Assembly: GCA_019114445.1 (NCBI GenBank)
Contig: DXFL01000023.1
Location: 124,001 to 188,000, forward strand
Length of the DNA stretch: 64,000 bases
Origin: Candidatus Barnesiella excrementigallinarum
GTDB taxonomy: Bacteria > Bacteroidota > Bacteroidia > Bacteroidales > Barnesiellaceae
Direction of reading: 5' to 3'
Notes under the pieces: generated by a model
Databases searched by the model: none
Told to the model about the DNA's origin: nothing
What the model saw: only the letters and a program-made list of their open reading frames with translations
Translations under genes and position numbers: made by a program
In this document: in pieces, positions 36,532-47,472 of the stretch
Layout of the letters: every line of letters begins with the position of its first letter
How positions within the stretch are numbered: the first letter of the stretch is position 1

Positions 36532-37292
36532 GAGGAGACGAAGAATATCCGGGACAATCGACCGTGGCAATCTACGCCAAAAGCTACACCGTAGAACCTG
36601 CCGAGGGTAACGGCCAACAAGAACTGCCGCTGCCTTTACTCGCCAAAAGGATTCTCGAAGTAGCAACCCTCCACGCCGAATCGTGGGGCGTAGGATACCG
36701 CACGCTCATCAAAAGCGGGCAGGTATGGGTACTCTCCCGATTGGCTGTCGAAATGAACCGGTATCCCCGTATCAACGAACACTATACCTTAGAAACTTGG
36801 ATAGAGGGATATAACAAACACTTCTCCTCCCGTAATTTCGCCATATCGGGCGAAGACGGTACACCCTGCGGATATGCCCGCACCATTTGGTCGGTCATCG
36901 ATTTGAATACCCGTTCGTCGGTCGATATAAGTCAGTTTGAATACATCGCCCGCAACATATCGGACAAGCCTTGTCCCATCGAGAAACAATCGCGGGTACG
37001 CGACGTCCACGACGAAAGTCCGGCAGTTTACCACGTTGCCTACAACGACATCGACCTGAACCGCCACGTCAATAGCGTGAAGTATATCGAACATCTGCTC
37101 GATCTTTTCCCCTTCGAACAATACGACCGCCAACGGGTGCGCCGGTTCGAAATAGGATATGCCCACGAAGCTCGTTACGACGCTATCCTGCAACTGCTCA
37201 AAGAGGAGGAGTCGCCCGATAACTTCGCATTGGAAATACGCGACAACGAAAAAATCTATTGCAAAGGACGAATTATTTTTGAAAACAGATAA
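36528..37292 (+). CDS. acyl-ACP thioesterase family protein inside the ilv operon
   Basis: 254 residues. It looks like a double hot-dog acyl-ACP thioesterase related to plant FatA/FatB. The motif DIDLNRHVNSVKYIEHLLD has the Asn/His typical of the second hot-dog, and the first hot-dog contains RINEHYTLETWI. These enzymes release fatty acids from acyl carrier protein. The gene overlaps ilvN by 4 bp and precedes ilvC by 32 bp, so it should be attenuated along with the ilv genes. A link to branched-chain fatty-acid or lipid supply is inference. The exact chain-length specificity cannot be read. Confidence 0.88.
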   Translation: MRGDEEYPGQSTVAIYAKSYTVEPAEGNGQQELPLPLLAKRILEVATLHAESWGVGYRTLIKSGQVWVLSRLAVEMNRYPRINEHYTLETWIEGYNKHFSSRNFAISGEDGTPCGYARTIWSVIDLNTRSSVDISQFEYIARNISDKPCPIEKQSRVRDVHDESPAVYHVAYNDIDLNRHVNSVKYIEHLLDLFPFEQYDRQRVRRFEIGYAHEARYDAILQLLKEEESPDNFALEIRDNEKIYCKGRIIFENR

Positions 37293-37324
37293 AACTAATT
37301 TTATAAACTCTAAACAACAAAAAA

Positions 37325-38371
37325 ATGGCTATCATGAATTTTGGCGGAGTTGACGAAAACGTAGTCACCCGAGAAGAATTTCCTTTGGAAAAAGCAAGAG
37401 AAATACTCAAAAACGAAACCATCGCCGTTATCGGTTATGGCGTACAAGGTCCCGGACAAAGCATGAACCTGCGCGACAACGGTTTCAACGTAATCGTAGG
37501 CCAACGCAAAAACTCCAAAACTTGGGACAAAGCGGTAGCCGACGGTTGGGTACCCGGCGAAACACTCTTCGAAATCGAAGAGGCTTGCCAACGGGGTACA
37601 ATCATCGAATACCTGCTTTCCGACGCCGCACAAATAGAGGTATGGCCCACAGTGAAAAAACACCTCACCGCAGGCAAAACGCTCTATTTCTCGCACGGTT
37701 TCGCCATCACTTATAAAGAGCGCACAGGCATTGTTCCTCCCGCCGACGTCGATGTAGTATTGGTTGCCCCCAAAGGTTCGGGAACCAGCTTGCGCCGTAT
37801 GTTCCTGCAAGGACGCGGGCTTAATTCGAGCTATGCAGTCTTCCAAGATGCGACCGGGCACGCCACAGAAAAAGTTTTGGCATTGGGTATCGGCGTAGGT
37901 TCGGGATACCTCTTCGAAACTACCTTCAAACGCGAAGTTTACTCCGACCTTACCGGCGAACGCGGTACTTTGATGGGAGCCATTCAAGGTATCTTTGCCG
38001 CCCAATACGACACCTTGCGTGCACACGGCCACAGCCCCTCGGAAGCCTTTAACGAAACCATCGAAGAGCTTACCCAATCGCTCATGCCGCTCGTAGCCGA
38101 AAACGGTATGGACTGGATGTATGCCAACTGCTCGACCACCGCTCAACGGGGTGCCCTCGACTGGTGGAAGAAATTCCGCGACGCTACCAAACCGGTATTC
38201 GAAGAACTGTACGACGAAGTTGCCAAAGGCAACGAAGCTCAACGCTCTATCGACACCAACAGCAAAGAGGGTTATCGCGATGGCTTGAACCAAGAGCTGA
38301 AAGAGATGCGCGAGAGCGAAATGTGGCAAGCCGGTGTTACGGTGCGCAAACTACGCCCCGAAAACAATTAA
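37325..38371 (+). CDS. ilvC: ketol-acid reductoisomerase, resembling the fungal Ilv5 type
   Basis: 348 residues. NADPH-dependent isomeroreductase acting on acetolactate and acetohydroxybutyrate. The Rossmann start is AVIGYGVQGPGQSMNLRDNG, with the cofactor loop GQRKNSKTW. Catalytic segments include SHGF and GERGTLMGAIQG. Blocks such as GHSPSEAFNET, CSTTAQRGALDW and the ending VRKLRPEN match, from memory, yeast mitochondrial Ilv5 more closely than the short bacterial class I enzymes. It is the last gene of the operon, followed by a strong terminator. Confidence 0.95.
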   Translation: MAIMNFGGVDENVVTREEFPLEKAREILKNETIAVIGYGVQGPGQSMNLRDNGFNVIVGQRKNSKTWDKAVADGWVPGETLFEIEEACQRGTIIEYLLSDAAQIEVWPTVKKHLTAGKTLYFSHGFAITYKERTGIVPPADVDVVLVAPKGSGTSLRRMFLQGRGLNSSYAVFQDATGHATEKVLALGIGVGSGYLFETTFKREVYSDLTGERGTLMGAIQGIFAAQYDTLRAHGHSPSEAFNETIEELTQSLMPLVAENGMDWMYANCSTTAQRGALDWWKKFRDATKPVFEELYDEVAKGNEAQRSIDTNSKEGYRDGLNQELKEMRESEMWQAGVTVRKLRPENN

Positions 38372-38391
38372 TCGTCACTTAATCCAAACAC

Positions 38392-38430
38392 AAATACAGG
38401 CTTCCCGATAAATGGGGAGCCTGTATTTTT
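38392..38430 (+). terminator. intrinsic terminator of the ilv operon
   Basis: A 15-bp stem (38392-38406 with 38414-38428, one wobble) with a seven-base loop and T-run. It ends the operon 20 bp past ilvC. Confidence 0.9.
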
Positions 38431-38531
38431 ATAGCCCCGCCCCATCGGCAACCCCCATCTACCCAATATTCCGATTTTAAAAGAGATGATAAAATAGCCG
38501 TATGTTTTGATGTTCTATATAAATATTTTGT

Positions 38532-38539
38532 TATTTTTG
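38532..38539 (+). promoter_or_regulatory. -7 box of the glycerophosphodiesterase fusion gene
   Basis: TATTTTTG matches TAnnTTTG, with TTTG at 38506-38509 as a possible -33 (22-bp spacer). It is 24 bp before the ATG at 38563. Confidence 0.55.
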
Positions 38540-38562
38540 CTTTTACATAAAACCTTTACGCC

Positions 38563-40473
38563 ATGAAAAAAAATCTACTTGCCCTACTGTGTCTGATTCA
38601 GGTCACGGTGATAAGTCTTGCTCAACCTTTGATGATAGGACACCGAGGCAGCTATTGGGGTGTGGAAAACACCGCCGAAGCCTTTATCAACGGCGCACAA
38701 GCCGGTTACAACGGATTGGAATGCGATATAAAGGTAACCGCCGATGGAGTTTATGTAATCTCGCACGACGATAATTTGTCCCGACTGGGGCACTCGGTTT
38801 CGATCGAATCCTCTACCCTCGCCGCTCTCAAAGAGCTCGAACTGAGCCAAACACGGGGCGGCGTAACCTACACCGGCCACATCTGCACCGTAGCCGAATA
38901 TTTGGACATCTGCAACCAATACGACTGTTTCCCGGTTATCGAATTGAAATGGAGCGCAGGCATACACTCCAACGACGCCGGCAACAACGATTTCTCGAAA
39001 ATTCCGGGGCTCATCGAGCTTGTCCGGGAAAAGGGTCTTGCCGAAAAGGCCGTCATATTGTCGTCGATGAAAGGTTGTTTGGAATACATTCGAACCAACT
39101 ATCCCGAAATACAAATCCAATTCCTCACCGGCCAATATTGGGCCAACCATTTCGACTGGTGCGTGCAACAAGGATTCGACGTAGATATAGAGATAGGCTA
39201 TTTCGACGAATCGACGGTAAAGAAATTCCACGATGCCGGATTGAAAGTGAATGTATGGACCATCAACTCGGAGAGCAATTTCCTCACCTACTACGACTAC
39301 GGGTGCGATATGATTACAACCGACTACTTCAAATTGTCGGACATCACGGCCGACATATCGGTGGGAATCTCTACCCTTTGGTCGAAACGGAAGAGCGAAC
39401 TCTCGTTTCTCGCCACCGAGGGACAAAGCGCCATGGGGGTTTACAACGGCAAACTCTATATCCCCAACTACGAAACACAACGGATCACCGTCGTCAATGG
39501 CGAAGATGGTTCGTTTGTCGAAGAGTTAAGCACCGACCTGCCGAGCGGTAAAATAACCGGCATATCCATTACCGAAGATGGTGTCTTGCTCTTGGGCGGC
39601 ACCAATGGCGGAAGCGATATGTTCTACATTGCCCGCTGCGACCTCACAACGGGCGAAACCTTGCAAAGTTTCGCCATTCCCGTTCCGGGACTGGGCGAAG
39701 CCAACTACATGGCTACCATCGGCTCTTTTCTGTCGAGCGAAGGCGGTTATTTAGCCACTGCCAGCAATTCGGGGAAAGCAGCCATCATTCCGTTTGCCAA
39801 CGGCGCATTCGGCGAGGCAAAAGTCATTCCGGGACACGGGGTTACAGCATTGGCCTCGCAAGCCGTCATCAAAGACCGAAATTCTTTCTTCATTACCGGA
39901 CAATCGGTATCACGCAAGTTATACAACCTCGAAGGCGAAGTGATTGCCCAATTCGGCGAAAACAAACCCTCGACAATGGCATCAAGTGCAATCTGTTTCA
40001 CTTTGGGCGGAAAAGAGATATTCATTTCGGCCGAAAACAAAGTTGGCATACTCAAAACCTTCAACATCACCAACGGGGTAGAACAGGCTACGGTCGTGGG
40101 AAATACCACCTCGGCAATGGGACGGGGGGCCAATGACAACCTCACCACCCCGCTGTGCGTAGAGTATGTAGACGACTACGCTATCGTCTATTTGCTGGCA
40201 CCCAACAACGGAATGGCCGCCTACAAAATCTATACCCGGGGAAATTCGGAATTGTCGGTCCCGACGGGGGAATCGCTACAAATCTTCGCCTACAACGGCA
40301 ACATATACATACGGGGTGTCGAAGTGGGCGAACCCATAACAATATTCGACCTCACTGGACGAATCTTGATAAGTACGACGGCACAACGAGAGAGTATCAT
40401 GCTGAACCTGTCGTTCCCCCAACAAACCGTAATTGTAACAACGCGCAAAAAGGCGGTAAAAGTGAGATTGTAA
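38563..40473 (+). CDS. secreted glycerophosphodiester phosphodiesterase fused to a propeller-like domain and T9SS tail
   Basis: 636 residues. A signal peptide ends near SLAQ. Residues about 23-265 are a GDPD-type TIM barrel: the start IGHRGSYWGVENTAEAF carries H27-R28 and E35, followed by ECDIKVTADGVYVISHDD with the second catalytic His. Residues about 275-555 form repeated beta-blades of a propeller-like domain (VYNGKLYIPNYETQRITVV, TGISITEDGVLLLGG). The last about 80 residues fit a T9SS sorting domain. GDPD enzymes split glycerophosphodiesters to glycerol-3-phosphate. Export by T9SS suggests it works on host or shed phospholipid headgroups at the surface. Confidence 0.85.
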   Translation: MKKNLLALLCLIQVTVISLAQPLMIGHRGSYWGVENTAEAFINGAQAGYNGLECDIKVTADGVYVISHDDNLSRLGHSVSIESSTLAALKELELSQTRGGVTYTGHICTVAEYLDICNQYDCFPVIELKWSAGIHSNDAGNNDFSKIPGLIELVREKGLAEKAVILSSMKGCLEYIRTNYPEIQIQFLTGQYWANHFDWCVQQGFDVDIEIGYFDESTVKKFHDAGLKVNVWTINSESNFLTYYDYGCDMITTDYFKLSDITADISVGISTLWSKRKSELSFLATEGQSAMGVYNGKLYIPNYETQRITVVNGEDGSFVEELSTDLPSGKITGISITEDGVLLLGGTNGGSDMFYIARCDLTTGETLQSFAIPVPGLGEANYMATIGSFLSSEGGYLATASNSGKAAIIPFANGAFGEAKVIPGHGVTALASQAVIKDRNSFFITGQSVSRKLYNLEGEVIAQFGENKPSTMASSAICFTLGGKEIFISAENKVGILKTFNITNGVEQATVVGNTTSAMGRGANDNLTTPLCVEYVDDYAIVYLLAPNNGMAAYKIYTRGNSELSVPTGESLQIFAYNGNIYIRGVEVGEPITIFDLTGRILISTTAQRESIMLNLSFPQQTVIVTTRKKAVKVRL

Positions 40474-40486
40474 CTTCCCGAAAAGT

Positions 40487-41038
40487 CTAAAAGAGATAAC
40501 CTATACGAACGTCGAAGGCGGGACCTGCCGATACGCTTTTGAAATCTGCGAAAGAGATATTTATGCCTCCGCCCAATTCAAACAGGAAATGTTCGTACCA
40601 CACCCGGCGGAATCCCCAAAAAGGAGTAACCAGCAAACCACCTTCGCCATCGATATGGTGCCGGTAATAGGGCGGGAAGAAATACTGTATATTGAGGGAT
40701 AGAAATCCCCCGCTGTTCCCGAAAGTATTCTTCCCCGCCACATAGCGTTTCGACAGATTGTAATAGTACCGTGGTTCCACCGAAAGCACCGTATACAACC
40801 CGACACTCCAACGGCGCTCACTCCCGCCCCAGATACTATACGACGAGCTGTATTCTATCCCGGCTTGTGTCCCGGCTCGGGCAATGAGCGAAAACTTATC
40901 GCCCAACGGCAACTCATATCCATACATCAAACCGGCTATATCGACCGACACCGAATGGGTCGAGACCACGTTTTGGGCGGCAAGCGGCGACAGGCCCAAA
41001 ACCAAGATAACACCATAGACAAGGGTTCTTAATCGCAT
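40487..41038 (-). CDS. outer-membrane beta-barrel-like protein of unknown function
   Basis: 183 residues with a signal peptide (about 1-21, ending SPLAAQ) and alternating beta-strand sequence rich in Gly, Tyr and Phe. It ends in a terminal strand with Phe (DVRIGYLF), as in small outer-membrane barrels. I do not recognise a named family. It is a single gene; only 13 bp separate its stop from that of the convergent plus-strand gene. Confidence 0.65.
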   Translation of the reverse strand: MRLRTLVYGVILVLGLSPLAAQNVVSTHSVSVDIAGLMYGYELPLGDKFSLIARAGTQAGIEYSSSYSIWGGSERRWSVGLYTVLSVEPRYYYNLSKRYVAGKNTFGNSGGFLSLNIQYFFPPYYRHHIDGEGGLLVTPFWGFRRVWYEHFLFELGGGINISFADFKSVSAGPAFDVRIGYLF

Positions 41039-41063
41039 AACTATTCTATTTTATAGATAGAAA

Positions 41064-41106
41064 GAAAAAAACAGAGGCGCTCCCCTACCCGGAGAGTGCC
41101 TCTTTA
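41064..41106 (-). terminator. terminator after yidC
   Basis: On the minus strand AGAGGC and GCCTCT pair, extended by CTC/GAG after a mismatch, followed by a run of seven T's. It closes the pyrG-yidC unit. Confidence 0.7.
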
Positions 41107-41122
41107 ATATTTTTTATATTCC

Positions 41123-43021
41123 TTATCGGCGACGCTGTTGTTTCGCGCGTTGTTTTTGTTGCTCGCGCAAAGCAGCCTGTTGCTGGCGTTGAGCCTCTTC
41201 GAGACGGGCCATGAAACCGCTCTTCTTACGAGGTTTCTTTTGATTCTCTTTCAATTCGGCCAATACCTTCTCTTCGTTGATACACTTGCGGAAAGCGTAG
41301 GTTTGGATAATGGTAATCAACAACGAGAGGAAATAGTAGTAGCTCAACCCGGCCGAATAGTTGTTGAAGAACACCAAGAACATGATGGGCATGAGGTACA
41401 TCATAAATTTCATACCGGGCATTTGCTGCTGACCCGCCGTGTTCTGCATATTGATTTTGGTATAGATCAAGTTGGTGATGGTCATCAACAAACAGAAGAG
41501 GCTGATGTGGTTACCAAAGTAAGGAGTAACCAGCGGTATGTAGGTGTCCCAACTTACAATGGCATCGTAGGTCGAGAGGTCTTTGGCCCACAGGAACGAT
41601 TCGCCCCGCAACTCGATCGACGAGGGGAAGAAGGTGAACATGGCAATAAGGATAGGCATCTGCAACAGCAGCGGCAGACAGCCTCCCATAGGGTTCACCC
41701 CGGCTTTGCTATACAAATCCATCGTGAGGCGCTGGCGTTCCAAAGCCTTGTCCTGCCCCGGATACTTGTCGTTGATCTCTTTGATTTGCGGAGCCAACAC
41801 CCGCATACGAGCCTGCGACTTGTACGATTTATAGGTGAAGGGGAACAACACAAGTTTAATGAAAATCGTCAACAACAGTATGATAATACCGTAGTTGGAG
41901 AAGAACTTGCCGAGGAAAGTAAACACCGGTATGACGATGAGCGTATTGATCCAGCGGAAGAACTTATAGCCCAGTGGCACGAGTTTATCCAAATCGAGAG
42001 TTTGGTCGCCCGAAAGATCATCGTCGTACGACGACAACAACGGATATGAGTTGGGACCGAGGAAAATATCGAATCCTGCCACTTGCGGCTCTTTCGAATC
42101 GTAGTCGATAGTGCTTTCGGCATGGAACAGTTTCAAATATTTATCGTCGTCGAGAGCTTGCGAAGTAAACGCTCCGTCGTTGAACTTGCTGTCGGCAATA
42201 AAGGCGGTGGAGAAGAACTGGTTTTTAAAGCCAATCCATTTGAGGCTGGTGGTCGCTTTTTCGTCGTCGCTCCCCGACTCGCTCAAATGCTCTACATCGT
42301 CGCCTACGAATTTATAATACAATGCGCTGTTACGTTCCTCGAACATACGGCCCTGCTCCTGACGACGCATTTTCTGATCCCAAATAAAATCCCAGTAAAC
42401 GACACTGGCGGGAATCACCTTGTCCATATCCTTCTGCCAAATGTCCATCTTCAACATATAGCTGTCCTCGGGCAACGTATAGCGTATGCCCAAAAGACTT
42501 CCATTGGCAAGTTTAAGGGTCATATTTACAGAACTGTCGTTAACCTCGGGGGCAAAATAGAGGTCGCGGGTATCGATAACCCGGGCATTGGTACGAATGA
42601 TGAAACCATAATCGTTATCGTCGCCCGAAAAGAGAGTCACTTGGGTCGAATCGTAAGCCATATAGTCGTTCAAAACCGCTTCGTACAAACGGCCACCCTT
42701 ATTGGAAAATTTAAGGGTTACTTTATTGTTCGACAAGGTTGTAAACTCTTCGGAGCCTTCGGCACAAGGAGCAAAATAACCATATTGAGCCACCAAACCG
42801 GCCTGTTTCAAAGAGTCGGAAAGTTCTGCCGGAACCGTATCGGCAAAAGCAGGAGCATCGGTCAAGGCAGCCGCGGCCATACGTTCGGCTTCCACGGCGG
42901 CAATCGAGTCGTTATATCGGCGTTGCGCCTCTAATTGTTCGGGCGAAGGCTGTACCCACCAAGAGAATACCAGCACTACGGCCACCATAAATACAAGGCC
43001 TAAAATCGTGTTTTTATCCAT
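41123..43021 (-). CDS. yidC: membrane protein insertase YidC (long, periplasmic-domain form)
   Basis: 632 residues. Inserts and folds inner-membrane proteins alone or with SecYEG. TM1 is at about 5-22, followed by a large periplasmic domain (to about 355). Five C-terminal membrane segments (about 360-580) include YGIIILLLTIFIKLVLFPF and the PMGGCLPLLLQMPI loop. The tail is very basic and glutamine-rich (about 600-632), as seen in Bacteroidetes. It follows pyrG by 21 bp and is co-transcribed. Confidence 0.97.
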   Translation of the reverse strand: MDKNTILGLVFMVAVVLVFSWWVQPSPEQLEAQRRYNDSIAAVEAERMAAAALTDAPAFADTVPAELSDSLKQAGLVAQYGYFAPCAEGSEEFTTLSNNKVTLKFSNKGGRLYEAVLNDYMAYDSTQVTLFSGDDNDYGFIIRTNARVIDTRDLYFAPEVNDSSVNMTLKLANGSLLGIRYTLPEDSYMLKMDIWQKDMDKVIPASVVYWDFIWDQKMRRQEQGRMFEERNSALYYKFVGDDVEHLSESGSDDEKATTSLKWIGFKNQFFSTAFIADSKFNDGAFTSQALDDDKYLKLFHAESTIDYDSKEPQVAGFDIFLGPNSYPLLSSYDDDLSGDQTLDLDKLVPLGYKFFRWINTLIVIPVFTFLGKFFSNYGIIILLLTIFIKLVLFPFTYKSYKSQARMRVLAPQIKEINDKYPGQDKALERQRLTMDLYSKAGVNPMGGCLPLLLQMPILIAMFTFFPSSIELRGESFLWAKDLSTYDAIVSWDTYIPLVTPYFGNHISLFCLLMTITNLIYTKINMQNTAGQQQMPGMKFMMYLMPIMFLVFFNNYSAGLSYYYFLSLLITIIQTYAFRKCINEEKVLAELKENQKKPRKKSGFMARLEEAQRQQQAALREQQKQRAKQQRRR

Positions 43022-43042
43022 TCTTCAATGTTGAGGTTTAAT

Positions 43043-44728
<1,686 letters not shown>

Positions 44729-44963
44729 TTATTTCTTTTTGGGAAAGCTCCTCCAACGAAACGAATTGCAACCGAAATGCAAGTTGGTTCACCGCCCTCG
44801 AATCTGCCCGAAAAGTGTGAGCATTTCACATTTATCCCCCATCAGAAACCATTCACAACCTTGCGCTTATTCCCTCTACGGGAAATCGCAATTGTCAGCA
44901 GCAACCGATCAAACGGAAAGTTGTTATCCGGGAACAAATAAGAACAGTATTAAGTTTTTTTCT

Positions 44964-44971
44964 TACATTTG
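44964..44971 (+). promoter_or_regulatory. -7 box of the DUF3078 gene
   Basis: TACATTTG matches TAnnTTTG and lies 26 bp before the start codon at 44998. Confidence 0.6.
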
Positions 44972-44997
44972 TCACAAATTATACAAACTTTGTAATT

Positions 44998-46449
44998 ATG
45001 TGCTCACGAATCACAGCCATTTTTATAACTATCTTTTTGACAATCGTTTCTCTTCCTGCAACTGCCTCCATGCAAACCGACAGCATTGCAACCGGGGTTG
45101 TATTGGAGAATAACAATATAGCCACAAAAAATCTACTCGACAGCACCTTAGCAAAAAGTTCTGCCGACACAGCAGTTTTACAACAAGAGGCCGACAAAAA
45201 TTTGCTTCTGCTCATGGAGACCGATACCACCGAACAGATTCTGCCCATTATCAAACTGCTGCGAATGCTCGAATATGCCGACAGTATAAAAGCGGCACAA
45301 GGCTCTACCGAAATGCCGGTCAACCCGCTGTTCCTACCTATTGTATTCGAGGCTCAAATGTCCACGCCACTACAACATTTGCCAGCACTCGACAACAACC
45401 CCTTCAAACAACGGTCGCTCACGGTTGCCGACGAATGGTTACAAAAAGAGATAAGAGCCGAGAAATACCGGAACATGGCTCATAACTACGTGATTGTAAA
45501 TTACCCCGACCTCATTCGGTACAATTTGGACAACCTGCCCGAAGTACCCAAACAATACATCATCGAGAACGACCCCGTAAAACAGGTCCTCTCCATCAAA
45601 GAAAAGCCGCTGGTTATTAAAAGCGATGTGGGAAAAGAAAAAATAAAAATCAAACGATGGGTGGTCAATTTCCAATCGTCGATACAATTCTCGCAAGTAT
45701 ATATCTCGGAAAACTGGTATCAAGGCGGGACCAGCAACGTAAACCTGTTGAGCGACCAACAATTCTCGGTAAAATACAACGACCCCAAAGAGCAGCGTAT
45801 CTTGTTCGAAAACCTGATTCAATGGAGATTAAACACCAACAGTGCTCCCGAAGACACCCTGCGCAACATAAGAATCAGCGAGGACTTATTCCAAATAAAC
45901 TCGAAATTCGGCTTGAAAGCGGTTAACAGTTGGTACTATACGGCAACCTTGAATTTCAAGACCCAGTTCTTTTCAAGCTATGCAGCCAACACCAACAACA
46001 AAACAGCAGCATTCCTGTCGCCGGCCGAGTTGAACGTAGGTTTAGGTATGTCTTACCAATACAAAAACGACAAACGGCACTTCGAAACATCGGTTTCACT
46101 TTCGCCCCTCTCCTATAATCTGCAATTTATCATCGACAAGGATATGAATCCCGAAAGTTTCGGTATTAAATCGGGCAAAAGCAACAGCCAATACGGTTCG
46201 TCGTTCGAGGGACGTATCAAATGGGAATTTTATCACAACATGGTGTGGAATTGCCGCCTATTCTACTTTACCAATTACGAACACGTACAAGGCGATATGG
46301 AAAATACATTCGATTTTATCCTCAACCGCTTTTTCTCTACCCGCCTGTTTGTACACTTGCGCTACGACGACGCTCTCGCCCTGAATAAGGACTTAGGGCA
46401 CTTCCAGCTAAAAGAGTTATTGAGTTTTGGATTTAATTATAAATTCTAA
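44998..46449 (+). CDS. DUF3078 outer-membrane beta-barrel protein
   Basis: 483 residues. A signal peptide (about 1-25) is followed by a helical or linker region (to about 200) and a beta-barrel with the DUF3078 pattern (VNFQSSIQFSQVYISENWYQ, GGTSNVNLLSDQQ). It ends in a Phe-terminated strand (SFGFNYKF). The family is common in Bacteroidetes outer membranes; its function is not established. The stop overlaps the next ATG by one base (TAATG), so the two genes are coupled. Confidence 0.85.
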   Translation: MCSRITAIFITIFLTIVSLPATASMQTDSIATGVVLENNNIATKNLLDSTLAKSSADTAVLQQEADKNLLLLMETDTTEQILPIIKLLRMLEYADSIKAAQGSTEMPVNPLFLPIVFEAQMSTPLQHLPALDNNPFKQRSLTVADEWLQKEIRAEKYRNMAHNYVIVNYPDLIRYNLDNLPEVPKQYIIENDPVKQVLSIKEKPLVIKSDVGKEKIKIKRWVVNFQSSIQFSQVYISENWYQGGTSNVNLLSDQQFSVKYNDPKEQRILFENLIQWRLNTNSAPEDTLRNIRISEDLFQINSKFGLKAVNSWYYTATLNFKTQFFSSYAANTNNKTAAFLSPAELNVGLGMSYQYKNDKRHFETSVSLSPLSYNLQFIIDKDMNPESFGIKSGKSNSQYGSSFEGRIKWEFYHNMVWNCRLFYFTNYEHVQGDMENTFDFILNRFFSTRLFVHLRYDDALALNKDLGHFQLKELLSFGFNYKF

Positions 46450-47018
46450 TGCGTTTCAAGATTCTAATGCTGCTATCCGCAGGGATTCTCTGCTGCTCTT
46501 CGTCGTTTACCGACGAGGAAAATCGGTACGACGACAAACCGCCTTATCGCAGCTTTATTCTTGAAAATTATACCGAAGAGAGCGCCCGAAACTACTTCGA
46601 CCAAGCAGCAATAGACAACTGGGAAGGCATTTGGTTGATGACCGAAAACGGCGAACGGGTAGCCATCGAACGATTTAAAGACGTCCGTTTCTCCGAGATC
46701 TTCACCCATCGCATAGTCAAATTGGAGTCGTCGGTCCGTAGCGAAATTCCGGTAGGCACTGTTTTGGGCTACCTAAGCCTCGGAGTCAACTCAAATACTT
46801 GTTTCATTTGGCTTTACAAACATAAACTAACCGGAGCCATACTCTACAAGCCCCAACGTTTTTCGGCAAGGCTTACGCCCGACTTGAACGGGATTTTATT
46901 CTCAGGGAACAAATCGAAAAGTTTGGAAGACTTGTTCGATCCCCGCTCTGGATTCGTCAAACTATATCCGAAAACCTTTTCGGAAGATTCGGAGAATCGC
47001 GAAATCCTCTATTTGTAG
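46449..47018 (+). CDS. putative lipoprotein of unknown function
   Basis: 189 residues with a lipoprotein-like signal (LSAGILCC, lipid Cys about residue 16-17) and a soluble beta-rich remainder I do not recognise (EGIWLMTENGERVAIERF, VGTVLGYLSLG). It is translationally coupled to the DUF3078 barrel gene, suggesting a periplasmic or surface partner. It is convergent with the following minus-strand genes, with only 10 bp between stops. Confidence 0.7.
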   Translation: MRFKILMLLSAGILCCSSSFTDEENRYDDKPPYRSFILENYTEESARNYFDQAAIDNWEGIWLMTENGERVAIERFKDVRFSEIFTHRIVKLESSVRSEIPVGTVLGYLSLGVNSNTCFIWLYKHKLTGAILYKPQRFSARLTPDLNGILFSGNKSKSLEDLFDPRSGFVKLYPKTFSEDSENREILYL

Positions 47019-47028
47019 CCGCCCCGTC

Positions 47029-47472
47029 TCAGAACTTACGGAAAACGAAACGCTCGTTCTCGCCCCGCGTAAGAATCATTTTCGAAGAGTTGAGTTTCTC
47101 GACACGAAAGACATTTATATTCTCCTCGCCCATCGGCTTCAATTTGAGGACCGACGGCAACGAAGTAATATACCAAGAGGGTTCAACCACAGAAAATTTC
47201 AACGTATCATTTTCATGGACATAACTCCCCGTATACTGGTCGGTTGCATTGCTTATACCTTGACGGTGAACTACCTGCAACATAATGAGGCTCGTTTGGA
47301 AATTGTAATAAATGCTGTCGTGCGGAGTCATCACTCCATCTTCCCACATTTCGGTTAATTGCCACTTCCCAAAAATAGGTCCTATAAAGCCATCGTGCTG
47401 AGTACACGAGGTAACGATTACACCCAAGCATAGAGCGAATAGAATACGACGTATTATCATTTTTCCTTTCAT
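47029..47472 (-). CDS. lipocalin-like lipoprotein
   Basis: 147 residues. A lipobox (VIVTSC, Cys about residue 23) precedes a compact beta-domain with the GKWQLTEMWEDG start typical of small lipocalin-like proteins (DUF4488-type) of Bacteroidetes. These may bind a small ligand; none is known here. It overlaps the Wzi gene by 4 bp and is second in that operon. Confidence 0.7.
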   Translation of the reverse strand: MKGKMIIRRILFALCLGVIVTSCTQHDGFIGPIFGKWQLTEMWEDGVMTPHDSIYYNFQTSLIMLQVVHRQGISNATDQYTGSYVHENDTLKFSVVEPSWYITSLPSVLKLKPMGEENINVFRVEKLNSSKMILTRGENERFVFRKF

